Assembly (NCBI GenBank): GCA_030671005.1
Contig: DAOVAN010000079.1
Span: 1 to 7,536 of the forward strand
Length of the DNA: 7,536 nt
Source of the DNA: Caldifarciminota bacterium
GTDB lineage: Bacteria > Hydrothermota > Tepidihabitantia > SM23-42
Direction of reading: 5' to 3'
Shown here: one piece after another, positions 1-6,358 of the stretch
How the letters are laid out: every line of letters starts with the position of its first letter
How positions within the stretch are numbered: the first letter of the stretch is position 1
Notes under the pieces: generated by a model
Told to the model about the DNA's origin: nothing
What the model saw: the letters and a program-made list of their open reading frames with translations, nothing else
Databases searched by the model: none
Program-made: the position numbers and the translations under genes

Positions 1-591
1 GGTTATCCAACCCCAGGGTATTCGACGTATCCAGTAGTATCAACCGTAGGGTTTACCTGGAGCTATCTCTTCTGGCAAGAGGATTCTGCCGGGTACAACG
101 ACATACTCTACGATCTATACTACTTCATGTCTGGATGGACACAGGGGGCATTGAGTATTCAGGAGTCTGTTCGGTTTCCCAGTACCAGCGGGGCATATCT
201 GATATGGACACAGGGCGATAATCCCCCATACAGTATTTATTTCCACGATTTCGGCTACCCAATCGGCATCCAGGAAGACCGTCAAGTGTACAAGACGAAC
301 ATATCGGCCAGACCTAATCCATTTAGACAGATGACGGATATCAGAATTCAGATGACCGATGAAGAACTTCGAGCAGGGAAAAATGGTTCTGAGTTTAAGA
401 TCTATGATAGCACTGGTAAACTGGTTAAAGATTTCGGGCAGTCATCTGTTATCGCTCATCAGTCATCAGTTGAGTGGTTTGGTGATGATGATGCAGGTAA
501 TGAGTTACCGAGCGGTATCTACTTTTGTGCGATAAGATATTTGAAGGAAAATTTCTTGCTTAAGGTAGTAAAGTTGAATCAATCTAACTAA
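1..591 (+). CDS. Secreted/surface protein, 3' end, with C-terminal sorting-type (T9SS type A / FlgD-like Ig) domain
   Basis: Reading frame 1 is open from the first base, so this is the last 196 codons of a longer gene whose start lies outside the window; the first Met (base 127) is internal. About residues 98-192 (window numbering) form a beta-sandwich typical of C-terminal sorting or FlgD-like Ig domains: an ARPNPF opening motif (residues 103-108), then a KIYDSTGKLV strand, an LPSGIYF strand and a final LLKVVKL strand. In Bacteroidetes such domains direct type IX secretion; in other FCB-type lineages they occur on many secreted proteins, and the route there is unproven. Before the domain, two imperfect repeats rich in Tyr/Trp/Asp (residues about 14-41 and 59-88, sharing a YL-x-W-x-Q pattern) resemble blades of a beta-propeller or similar repeat fold. 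No catalytic motif is visible. The gene is convergent with the OsmC gene, overlapping by 4 bases. Confidence 0.85.
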   Translation, partial: GYPTPGYSTYPVVSTVGFTWSYLFWQEDSAGYNDILYDLYYFMSGWTQGALSIQESVRFPSTSGAYLIWTQGDNPPYSIYFHDFGYPIGIQEDRQVYKTNISARPNPFRQMTDIRIQMTDEELRAGKNGSEFKIYDSTGKLVKDFGQSSVIAHQSSVEWFGDDDAGNELPSGIYFCAIRYLKENFLLKVVKLNQSN

Positions 592-983
592 ATAACAAAC
601 TCGAGTTCTGGCTTGTCGCCCAGTGTTGCAGTGACTGAGCAGTATTTGTCTCGCGAGAGTTCAAAAGACCGAAGCAGATCTTCACGCTTATAATCGCCCT
701 CACACTTCATCGTTACGGTAATCTTTGTAAATTTGTGAGGATGGTCTTCTGCTTTAATGCCCTCGACATCGATCACAAAACTGTCGATCTTACCACCTTT
801 CTTCTTCAAGATACCAGCGATATCCATGCCCATACAACCAGCCAAAGAAACTAAGAGCAAATCCATGGGCCTGAAACCCTGGTCCAGGCCCCCGAACTCC
901 TTTTCAGTATCAACCACGATTTTGTGATCATGGTCATCCTCAGCCGTGAATTGCAGGCCTTTTGCCCAAGTTAACCTTATCAT
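588..983 (-). CDS. OsmC/Ohr-family thiol peroxidase-like protein
   Basis: A 131-residue protein of the usual length for the OsmC family. The signature is clear: a G-x-RPMDLLLVSLAGC segment with Cys50 on the central helix, and a second Cys115 in a DKYCSV context near the C-terminus. In the characterised family members OsmC and Ohr this Cys pair reduces organic hydroperoxides; the general OsmC/YhfA-like branch often has no proven substrate, and this short version looks closer to that branch than to Ohr. No signal peptide is visible, so it is probably cytoplasmic. It is the last gene of a trx - TlpA-like - OsmC cluster, 24 bases after the preceding stop. A GAGGT ribosome site sits 7 bases before the ATG. 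Its TAG stop overlaps the TAA of the convergent gene. Family assignment is strong; the substrate is unknown. Confidence 0.93.
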   Translation of the reverse strand: MIRLTWAKGLQFTAEDDHDHKIVVDTEKEFGGLDQGFRPMDLLLVSLAGCMGMDIAGILKKKGGKIDSFVIDVEGIKAEDHPHKFTKITVTMKCEGDYKREDLLRSFELSRDKYCSVTATLGDKPELEFVI

Positions 984-1007
984 AACAGCTACCTCAGCTT
1001 GTTCAGA

Positions 1008-1499
1008 TTACTCCCTGAGCAATGAATCAACCAGCGCATCAAAGGTTGCCTCAAGTTCAGGAGCAAAACCGGTTTGTGTTTTTCTGATCTCGCCTTTCTT
1101 GTCAATGAAGATAGTCTTAGGAATGCCAGTGACACCATAGTCCTTTGCTAAATCCTTGTCACCCACAAAAATCGGGTACGTTATCTTCATCTGCTTCTGG
1201 AAATCGACTAAAGCCTGCGCATCATCAAGGCCGATACCGAGTATGGTGAAACCTTGCTCATGGTACTTTTCATATAACCTGATAAAAGTCGGTATGCTAT
1301 TTCTACACGGTGGGCACCAAGTCGCCCAGAAGTCGATGATGACAACCTGACCCTTCAGTTCTGACAGCGTATATTCTTCTCCTTCGAGGGAAAAGAGCGA
1401 AAAATCTATCACTCCTGACTGGCTTGTTTGCTCTTTTGAACCACAAGCAATGACAACCATCCCCAATATAAGCAAGAGTTTCAGTAGATTTTTTATCAT
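1008..1499 (-). CDS. TlpA/ResA-like thioredoxin-fold lipoprotein
   Basis: A 163-residue extracytoplasmic thiol-disulfide protein. The N-terminus has Lys3 and Lys7, a hydrophobic core and a lipobox ending V-I-A-C, so Cys19 should be lipidated after cleavage by signal peptidase II. A short linker leads into an AhpC/TSA-Redoxin type thioredoxin fold (about residues 31-162): FWATWCPPC with catalytic Cys62 and Cys65, the family insertion around GIGLDDAQALVDF, and the cis-Pro loop VTGIP (Pro127). Proteins of this type (TlpA, ResA, TrxA-like lipoproteins) usually reduce apocytochrome c or other periplasmic disulfides, taking electrons from CcdA/DsbD. No such partner is in this window, so the substrate is open. 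It lies 11 bases after trxA and is probably translated from the same mRNA. Residues +2/+3 after the lipid Cys are Gly-Ser; by the E. coli rule this favours the outer membrane, but the rule may not hold here. Confidence 0.93.
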   Translation of the reverse strand: MIKNLLKLLLILGMVVIACGSKEQTSQSGVIDFSLFSLEGEEYTLSELKGQVVIIDFWATWCPPCRNSIPTFIRLYEKYHEQGFTILGIGLDDAQALVDFQKQMKITYPIFVGDKDLAKDYGVTGIPKTIFIDKKGEIRKTQTGFAPELEATFDALVDSLLRE

Positions 1500-1503
1500 A
1501 TTA

Positions 1504-1509
1504 CCCCCC
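1504..1509 (-). promoter_or_regulatory. G6 ribosome binding site of the TlpA-like gene
   Basis: A run of six G on the minus strand lies 4 bases before the ATG at 1499-1497, inside the 11-base gap after the trxA stop. It is the only SD-like sequence available there. A nearly identical G6 run precedes the beta-barrel gene. Confidence 0.5.
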
Positions 1510-1510
1510 G

Positions 1511-1834
1511 TTATTCTGCCATGTGTTTTTCCAATTTCTTCACGATCTGTTCCTTTGGTAATGCGCCGATAATTCTCTCAACTTCTTTGCCTTGTTTGAA
1601 TACAAGCATGGTTGGAATATTCTGAATGACGTATTCATTGGCGGTCTTTATCTCGTTATCTACATTAATTTTCCCTATGTAGACTTTACCATCATATTCG
1701 TTGGCTATCTCCTCCAGAACTGGCGCCACCATAGCGCAGGGAGGACACCATACTGCCCAGAAATCAACAAGATAGGGTAGATCGGATTTGTCGACTTCCT
1801 GGTGGAAGTCACTATCGCTAAGCTCTTTGACCAT
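1511..1834 (-). CDS. trxA: Thioredoxin with a WCPPC active site
   Basis: A 107-residue single-domain cytoplasmic thioredoxin, the standard length, with no signal peptide. Visible family marks are the buried Asp24 in LVDFWA, the redox pair Cys30/Cys33 in WCPPC, the APVLEEIA helix after it, the INVD strand and the cis-proline loop NIPTMLVF (Pro74). It should pass electrons from a thioredoxin reductase to reductases and peroxidases. The active site is odd: canonical TrxA has WCGPC, here the Gly is Pro, which is common in TlpA-like proteins but less so in housekeeping thioredoxins. The rest of the sequence is clearly TrxA-like, so this is a dipeptide change and not a mis-assigned TlpA. It is the first gene of the trx - TlpA-like - OsmC cluster, with a perfect AAGGAGG site 5 bases before the ATG and the parS palindrome about 80 bases upstream. 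No convincing promoter was identified in the 94-base gap. Confidence 0.95.
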   Translation of the reverse strand: MVKELSDSDFHQEVDKSDLPYLVDFWAVWCPPCAMVAPVLEEIANEYDGKVYIGKINVDNEIKTANEYVIQNIPTMLVFKQGKEVERIIGALPKEQIVKKLEKHMAE

Positions 1835-1839
1835 ATATA

Positions 1840-1846
1840 CCTCCTT
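1840..1846 (-). promoter_or_regulatory. Strong Shine-Dalgarno site of trxA
   Basis: AAGGAGG on the minus strand, 5 bases before the ATG at 1834-1832. It is a full match to the 16S rRNA anti-SD and fixes the thioredoxin start. It is the best ribosome site in the window, which suggests high translation of trxA. Confidence 0.85.
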
Positions 1847-1911
1847 CGCTTAAGCCACGTTTTCTGGCTGCAGTTACCACAAATCGCCTTAATTTCATAC
1901 GTATATACCCA

Positions 1912-1927
1912 TGTTTCACGTGAAACA
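1912..1927. other. parS: parS centromere-like site (ParB/Spo0J binding palindrome)
   Basis: TGTTTCACGTGAAACA is a perfect 16-bp palindrome, extended by one matching pair to 18 bp (1911-1928). It is identical to the consensus bacterial chromosomal parS known from Bacillus subtilis and many other phyla. ParB (a CTPase clamp) loads at this sequence, spreads, and recruits SMC/condensin and ParA for segregation of the origin region. The site is intergenic, directly against the TAG stop of the beta-barrel gene and 77 bases before the trxA start codon. Chromosomal parS sites usually cluster near oriC, so this window may be origin-proximal; that is inference, since neither parAB nor oriC is in the window. 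A chance match of this length and symmetry in 7.5 kb is very unlikely. Confidence 0.92.
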
Positions 1928-1928
1928 T

Positions 1929-2600
1929 CTAGAAACTCTGTTCAAATCCTAATTTTATCATACGATTAAACTGATCATTGCCTGAACCGTTGTCCAACAA
2001 GTCTCTGAGCCCAAACTCAAAGAACATCTCACCATAAAAGATGAGTCGCAGGCTAGTATTCAAATACCCCTTATCCTGGTCAATCGGGTCATTGAAATTT
2101 GGCGAATAGTCAATCAGAAGCGCACTAAAGGTACCAAATTCTATTTTCAGTCCAACAAACATGTCGAACCCGTTATCTGATTCAAGGTAGTAGTTCACGC
2201 CCAGGCTCGGGACAAACTCCAGATTGCTCGCCATGAAAGTCTTTCCGATCAAGCAATACACGCCCTTTGACCTGATCTCATACCGGCCATCATACTCACC
2301 ATATCCCTGATTGTCCAACCCAAAAAAGACCGACGGATAGAGAAATCCCTCTTCTATTGCCAAAACCCTGATCTGTACACCGGGTTGAGTATAGAAACCC
2401 GGGTCTCCTGAACCGATAAGATTAGATCCACCATAGCTCAGACCAACACCCAGGCGATCCCAGACACCAATGTTGAAGTACCCGAGTAATGCACCGCCAG
2501 GACCAAATCGCAGCTCGATGTCGAAAATACCATGTTCAGGCGCCTTTGGATAAGGTTGGTCAACATAGTAAAGGCTCAAAAGCATCAGAACTAATGCCAT
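1929..2600 (-). CDS. Predicted outer-membrane beta-barrel protein, function unknown
   Basis: A 223-residue protein that I cannot assign to a named family. The N-terminus (MALVLMLLSLYYV) is a short hydrophobic export signal without the usual Lys/Arg, and no clear cleavage site is visible. The rest is a series of amphipathic, aromatic- and glycine-rich strands with acidic turns (for example around residues 24-60, 75-98, 128-165 and 179-197), the pattern of a small transmembrane barrel of perhaps 8-10 strands. The last residue is Phe in a KLGFEQSF strand, the classical C-terminal signal read by the BAM complex. The start is fixed by a G-rich ribosome site 3-11 bases upstream and by an in-frame TAG (the dnaE stop) just before it. 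It follows dnaE by 27 bases and may be co-transcribed with it. There is no visible link to replication. Confidence 0.72.
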   Translation of the reverse strand: MALVLMLLSLYYVDQPYPKAPEHGIFDIELRFGPGGALLGYFNIGVWDRLGVGLSYGGSNLIGSGDPGFYTQPGVQIRVLAIEEGFLYPSVFFGLDNQGYGEYDGRYEIRSKGVYCLIGKTFMASNLEFVPSLGVNYYLESDNGFDMFVGLKIEFGTFSALLIDYSPNFNDPIDQDKGYLNTSLRLIFYGEMFFEFGLRDLLDNGSGNDQFNRMIKLGFEQSF

Positions 2601-2603
2601 ATT

Positions 2604-2612
2604 CCCCCCTCT
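2604..2612 (-). promoter_or_regulatory. Shine-Dalgarno site (AGAGGGGGG) of the beta-barrel gene
   Basis: AGAGGGGGG on the minus strand ends 3 bases before the ATG at 2600-2598; the AGAGG core is at a good 7-base distance. It supports this start, which leaves a signal peptide lacking a basic n-region. The G6 run matches the one before the TlpA-like gene. Confidence 0.65.
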
Positions 2613-2627
2613 AATGGTTTGGATATG

Positions 2628-5600
2628 CTATATTTTGCCATAAATCCTTAACCCCTCATCACCCAAGAGATGCTTGATTTTGGTCAAAACATCAGCATCA
2701 GGGTTGACTTTCATAGTACGGGAGCGGAATTTCTTCGCTTCCTTATGATTATTGACCTTAATCCACACCTCGCAATTACCTTTATTAGCGTTTATTATGC
2801 TGCACAGCTGCTTCAATGTGCCCTCATCAGCATTGTGGTCATTGAGATTGAGAAAAATCTTCTTATAATGCTTCCATGCCTCCTTGAGCAATACTATCTC
2901 GGTAGCCCTTATACTCTTTCTATCTTCTTCCCCTGATATTCTGCCTTTTATAATAAGCGGGTTGTCGATCTTCAGGAATGATGAAAATCGCTCAAAATGA
3001 TCAGAGAAAATAAAGACATCAATCGCACTCTCTAGGTCTGCCAGGTTCACTATTGCGTAATTTCGACCATTTTTGTCTCTTTTTATCTTCTTTGAATTCA
3101 AAATCCCACCAATTGCCACAATTTCGCCGCTATCTACGGTCCCTAACTGGCTGATCGGCTTCAAACCGAGGGCAGAGAATTCCTCACTGTATCTCTCCAA
3201 AGGATGCTCTGAGAAATAGAACCCAAAAGCCTCTTTTTCGTACATCACCTTATCTTCTGCAGGCCCATTTGCCACGGGCTTCTCAGCTTTTTCCTCGGCT
3301 TCAAACAAACCTCCCTGGGTTCCGATATATTCCCTGCCTTTCTGTGCAACATTCAACAGCTTATCAACATCGGGTTCAAAAGACTTGAATGCACCAGATT
3401 TGATAAGTGATTCCAACGATTTTTTGTTCAACCCTTTAGTACGCACCTGAAAATCGAAGAAGGACTTGAACAGAGCACGTTTCCTTTCACTCACAATTGA
3501 TTCCACAATCGGACGTCCAAGGTTTTTCAGGGCACCCAGACCATATCTTATGCCTTTACCTTCAGCCATGAACTCGAAATCACTCGTATTCATATCAGGT
3601 GCGTAGATCTCCAGCTCCATTCTGCGCGCCTCACGTACTAGAATCCATAATCTGTTGGTGTTACTGATTTCGCTGTTTAGTGATGCGTTCATGAATTCCT
3701 GAGGATAATGGCACTTCAAATACGCGGTCTGATTTGCAAGCGCAGCATAAGCCGCAGCGTGCGATTTGTTGAAACCATAACCAGCAAATGGTACCACTTT
3801 CTTGAAGATATCATCGGCAAGGTCTGGTGAAATTTCGTTCTTTTCCGCACCAGCGATGAATTTCTCACGATTCTCGACCATCAACTCGGGTATTTTCTTA
3901 CCCATGGCTCTTCGTAGCATGTCAGCTTCGGCTAGCGAGAATCCAGCGATGCGTGAGGCGATCTGAATAACCTGCTCCTGATAGACGATCATGCCATAGG
4001 TTTCTTTGAGTATCGGTTCTAGCCAGGGGTGCAGATATTCTATATTATCTGGATTCTGCTTGTTTTCAATCATCTTCTGCAAATTCACATTCGCCATGGG
4101 ACCTGGTCGGTACAACGCGATGACCGCGATAATATCCTCAAAGCATTCCGGCTGGAAGTTCCTCAAGATGTCCTGCATACCATAGCTTTCCAACTGGAAA
4201 ACACCAACGGTTTCAGCCCGCTTAAGCATATCGTACGTGTCTTTATCGTCAATCGGAATATCACTAACCTGGCGGCCGATCACCTTCGAGGTTTTATCAA
4301 TAACAGTCAGCGTCCGCAGACCAAGAATATCCATTTTCAAAATACCAATGTCTTCCAATGAATTCTTCGCGTACTGCGTCGATATATCACCGCGTTCCGG
4401 ACTCTTGAAGAGTGGTACGTACTCAACCAACTCCTTGGGCGTAATAACAACACCTGCCGCATGAGTTGCTGGGTGCCGGGCAAGACCTTCCAGTTTTCTG
4501 GCAACATCGAATAGCTCCTGATATTCAGCCTTCGATTTTATCAAGACGTCTAATTCCTTAATTGTAGTACGGGCTTCATCAATGGTTGAGTGGAACGGGA
4601 TCATCTTTGCCAGGCGGTCAATCTCGTTATAGGGGATACCCATCACTCGACCAACATCTCTCACGACTGCCCTAGCCTGCATCGTGCCGAACGTGATGAC
4701 TTGAGTAACGTTCTTCTCACCGTATCTCTTTTTGATGAAATTGATCACTTCATCGCGCCGCGTGTCTCCAAAGTCGGCATCAATGTCAGGTAGACTCACC
4801 CTTTCTGGATTCAGAAAACGCTCAAATATGAGATTGTATTGAAGGGGATCAATATCAGTAATACCCAAGGAATAGAGGACCAGACTGCCGACTGCAGACC
4901 CCCGGCCCGGACCAACTGGAATGTGCTGTTGATGCGCAAACTCAACGATCTCCCGGACAATGAGAAAATATCCAGACAGCCCCATTTTCTTGATGATCCT
5001 CAATTCATAGTTCAGTCTATCTTGCATACCTTGTGTTGTCCGACTGAACCGTTTACTCATTCCTTCCAGAGTCAGGTATTTCAGGTAATCAAAATCAGTT
5101 TCAAACCCCTCGGGTCGCGGGAAGCCAGGCAGTTTGACGTCCTTACCCGATGTATCGATCAATAGGTTACACCGTTCGGCAATGAGCGCCGTGTTAGATA
5201 ATGCTTCGGGCAGGTCTTCGAACAACCTTGCCATCTCTTGCGGCGATTTGAAATAGACTTCATGACTTTCAAACTTCAGTCTCTCACGGTCAGATAGAGT
5301 TTTCTTCGTACCAATACATAAGAGAACATCATGCGCTTTGTAATCATCACGGTTTAAATAATGGCAATCATTCGTCGCCACGACCGGAACATCGAATTCG
5401 TGTGAAAGCTTGAGCAATTCACTATTGACCTTTGCCTCGGTGCGCATACCGAGGCGCATTATCTCCAGATGGAAATTATCCGGACCGAATATATCAACGT
5501 ATTCGGCCAGTGCTCTGCGGGCACCCTCAAGGTCACCCCTGGCAATACGGTAAGGAACCTCACCCTTGAAACAACCAGAAAGACCGATCAGTCCCTTACA

Positions 5601-5987
5601 ATGTTGAGACAGAATCTCTTTGTCTATTCTCGGTTTGTAGTAGAATCCCTCGAGATAAGCCGCCGAGGAGAGCCGTATCAGATTTTTGTAGCCGGCTTCG
5701 TTCTCACAGAGCAATGTAAGATGGAATGAACTTTCAGGTACACGCATGTCCCTTGATTGATCAAGGCGCGATTTTGGTGCAACATAGGTTTCAATGCCAA
5801 TGATGGGTTTGATGCCCCTCTTGTGAGCGCTTTTGTAAAACTCGATTGCGCCGTACAGGTTACCATGGTCAGTCATTGCAAGAGCAGGCATTTCAAACTT
5901 GGCAGCACGCTCGGTGAGCCGGGCAATCTTCATCGCACCGTCAAGAAGGGAATATTCAGTATGATTATGTAAATGAATGAAATTCAT
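2628..5987 (-). CDS. dnaE: DNA polymerase III subunit alpha (replicative polymerase)
   Basis: A complete 1119-residue DnaE-type replicative polymerase, close to the 1160 of E. coli. The domain order is PHP (about 1-280), polymerase palm/thumb/fingers (about 290-810), helix-hairpin-helix region (about 812-870), OB fold (about 954-1030) and a C-terminal tau-binding-like region. Catalytic Asp401 and Asp403 lie in LPDIDADFGD, and the third, Asp553, in LKMDILGLRT; GPGRGSAVGS (359-368) and YGFNKSHAAAY (737-747) are also present. QGGLF (891-895) fits the sliding-clamp binding motif. The PHP domain keeps all nine expected metal ligands: His7, His9, Asp16, His41, Glu66, His89, Cys139, Asp207 and His209. 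This predicts intrinsic 3'-5' exonuclease, as in Mycobacterium DnaE1 and Thermus, unlike E. coli. There is no intein or frameshift. AAGGA lies 6 bases before the ATG. The gene follows the zinc-knuckle gene by 47 bases. Confidence 0.98.
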   Translation of the reverse strand: MNFIHLHNHTEYSLLDGAMKIARLTERAAKFEMPALAMTDHGNLYGAIEFYKSAHKRGIKPIIGIETYVAPKSRLDQSRDMRVPESSFHLTLLCENEAGYKNLIRLSSAAYLEGFYYKPRIDKEILSQHCKGLIGLSGCFKGEVPYRIARGDLEGARRALAEYVDIFGPDNFHLEIMRLGMRTEAKVNSELLKLSHEFDVPVVATNDCHYLNRDDYKAHDVLLCIGTKKTLSDRERLKFESHEVYFKSPQEMARLFEDLPEALSNTALIAERCNLLIDTSGKDVKLPGFPRPEGFETDFDYLKYLTLEGMSKRFSRTTQGMQDRLNYELRIIKKMGLSGYFLIVREIVEFAHQQHIPVGPGRGSAVGSLVLYSLGITDIDPLQYNLIFERFLNPERVSLPDIDADFGDTRRDEVINFIKKRYGEKNVTQVITFGTMQARAVVRDVGRVMGIPYNEIDRLAKMIPFHSTIDEARTTIKELDVLIKSKAEYQELFDVARKLEGLARHPATHAAGVVITPKELVEYVPLFKSPERGDISTQYAKNSLEDIGILKMDILGLRTLTVIDKTSKVIGRQVSDIPIDDKDTYDMLKRAETVGVFQLESYGMQDILRNFQPECFEDIIAVIALYRPGPMANVNLQKMIENKQNPDNIEYLHPWLEPILKETYGMIVYQEQVIQIASRIAGFSLAEADMLRRAMGKKIPELMVENREKFIAGAEKNEISPDLADDIFKKVVPFAGYGFNKSHAAAYAALANQTAYLKCHYPQEFMNASLNSEISNTNRLWILVREARRMELEIYAPDMNTSDFEFMAEGKGIRYGLGALKNLGRPIVESIVSERKRALFKSFFDFQVRTKGLNKKSLESLIKSGAFKSFEPDVDKLLNVAQKGREYIGTQGGLFEAEEKAEKPVANGPAEDKVMYEKEAFGFYFSEHPLERYSEEFSALGLKPISQLGTVDSGEIVAIGGILNSKKIKRDKNGRNYAIVNLADLESAIDVFIFSDHFERFSSFLKIDNPLIIKGRISGEEDRKSIRATEIVLLKEAWKHYKKIFLNLNDHNADEGTLKQLCSIINANKGNCEVWIKVNNHKEAKKFRSRTMKVNPDADVLTKIKHLLGDEGLRIYGKI

Positions 5988-5993
5988 GTTAGG

Positions 5994-5998
5994 TCCTT
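5994..5998 (-). promoter_or_regulatory. Shine-Dalgarno site of dnaE
   Basis: AAGGA on the minus strand, 6 bases before the ATG at 5987-5985. It confirms the start that gives the standard short leader before the PHP HxH motif. Confidence 0.65.
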
Positions 5999-6034
5999 AT
6001 TTTTCTTGAGACTTAAATCTAGCGCATATTCGTC

Positions 6035-6325
6035 TCAATCGTCTGAATCTGAAGCTGACTCGCCCAGGGGCAGGTTAAGTGGATTGGCACTGTAGATTTC
6101 CTTGCAGCGAGGGCAAAGCACGAATTGAAACTCCTTGTAGACCTCTTCGTTTATCAAATCCTCAGGGATGGATTTCAACTTCTCAAATTCCTCAGACCAA
6201 TTAACCTCTTTGTCCTTTATCTTTATTATTCCATCAAAATCTGCAAAGACTTTTATTAAGAGACTGTAGAATAGATCACCTGGTTGAATAACGCGGCTGC
6301 ACCGACTACAGACCTGCGACGACAC
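6035..6325 (-). CDS. Small protein with two CxxC zinc knuckles, function unknown
   Basis: A 96-residue soluble protein with Cys6/Cys9 (VCSRC) near the start and Cys71/Cys74 (LCPRC) after a 61-residue middle part, enough for one four-Cys zinc ribbon split by an insertion. The middle part has an aromatic strand region (about 18-36, SLLIKVFADFDG) and an acidic helical region (about 43-66). A KEIYSANPLNLPLG stretch follows the second knuckle, and the tail is acidic (SASDSDD). It resembles small conserved zinc-ribbon proteins of bacteria with no known role. The start is GTG with only a weak GGGA upstream; no ATG is available between the mglA stop and the first knuckle. The frame is the same as mglA's, separated by one TAA and 33 bases. 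It sits between mglA and dnaE and is probably co-transcribed. Being a real gene is supported by the paired CxxC motifs and tight spacing. Confidence 0.78.
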   Translation of the reverse strand: MSSQVCSRCSRVIQPGDLFYSLLIKVFADFDGIIKIKDKEVNWSEEFEKLKSIPEDLINEEVYKEFQFVLCPRCKEIYSANPLNLPLGESASDSDD

Positions 6326-6358
6326 AGTTATTTCCCAAAAGGCCAGTATCCGAACATC

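Noticed and set aside
438..475. Short direct repeats (AGTCATC / TCATCAGT) near the 3' end of the plus-strand gene
   Set aside because: They are a few bases long and encode part of a conserved-looking beta-sandwich loop, so there is no sign of a mobile element or array.
1511..1834. Thioredoxin read as a second TlpA-like protein because of CPPC
   Set aside because: It has the TrxA length, no signal peptide, no TlpA-type insertion and a TrxA-like context (APVLEEIA after the active site, INVD, NIPT).
1854..1867. Small hairpin GCCA-loop-TGGC upstream of trxA
   Set aside because: The stem is only 4 bp and has no U-tract, so it is neither a terminator nor a riboswitch.
1835..1911. Possible promoter for trxA using a -35 inside parS (TTCACG) and TATGAA
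   Set aside because: The spacing is about 19 bases and both hexamers are weak. Overlapping short palindromes (ATACGTAT, GTATATAC) next to parS make AT-rich matches unreliable, so I do not call a promoter.
1912..1927. Palindrome as an ordinary transcription factor operator
   Set aside because: An exact match to the full 16-bp parS consensus is far more specific than a generic operator, and no regulator gene is adjacent.
2670..2936. Plus-strand open frame of 88 codons inside the dnaE 3' end
   Set aside because: It is fully antisense to conserved DnaE codons, with no ribosome site and no recognisable protein. The other plus-strand frames inside dnaE, mglA, trxA and the OsmC region are the same kind of shadow.
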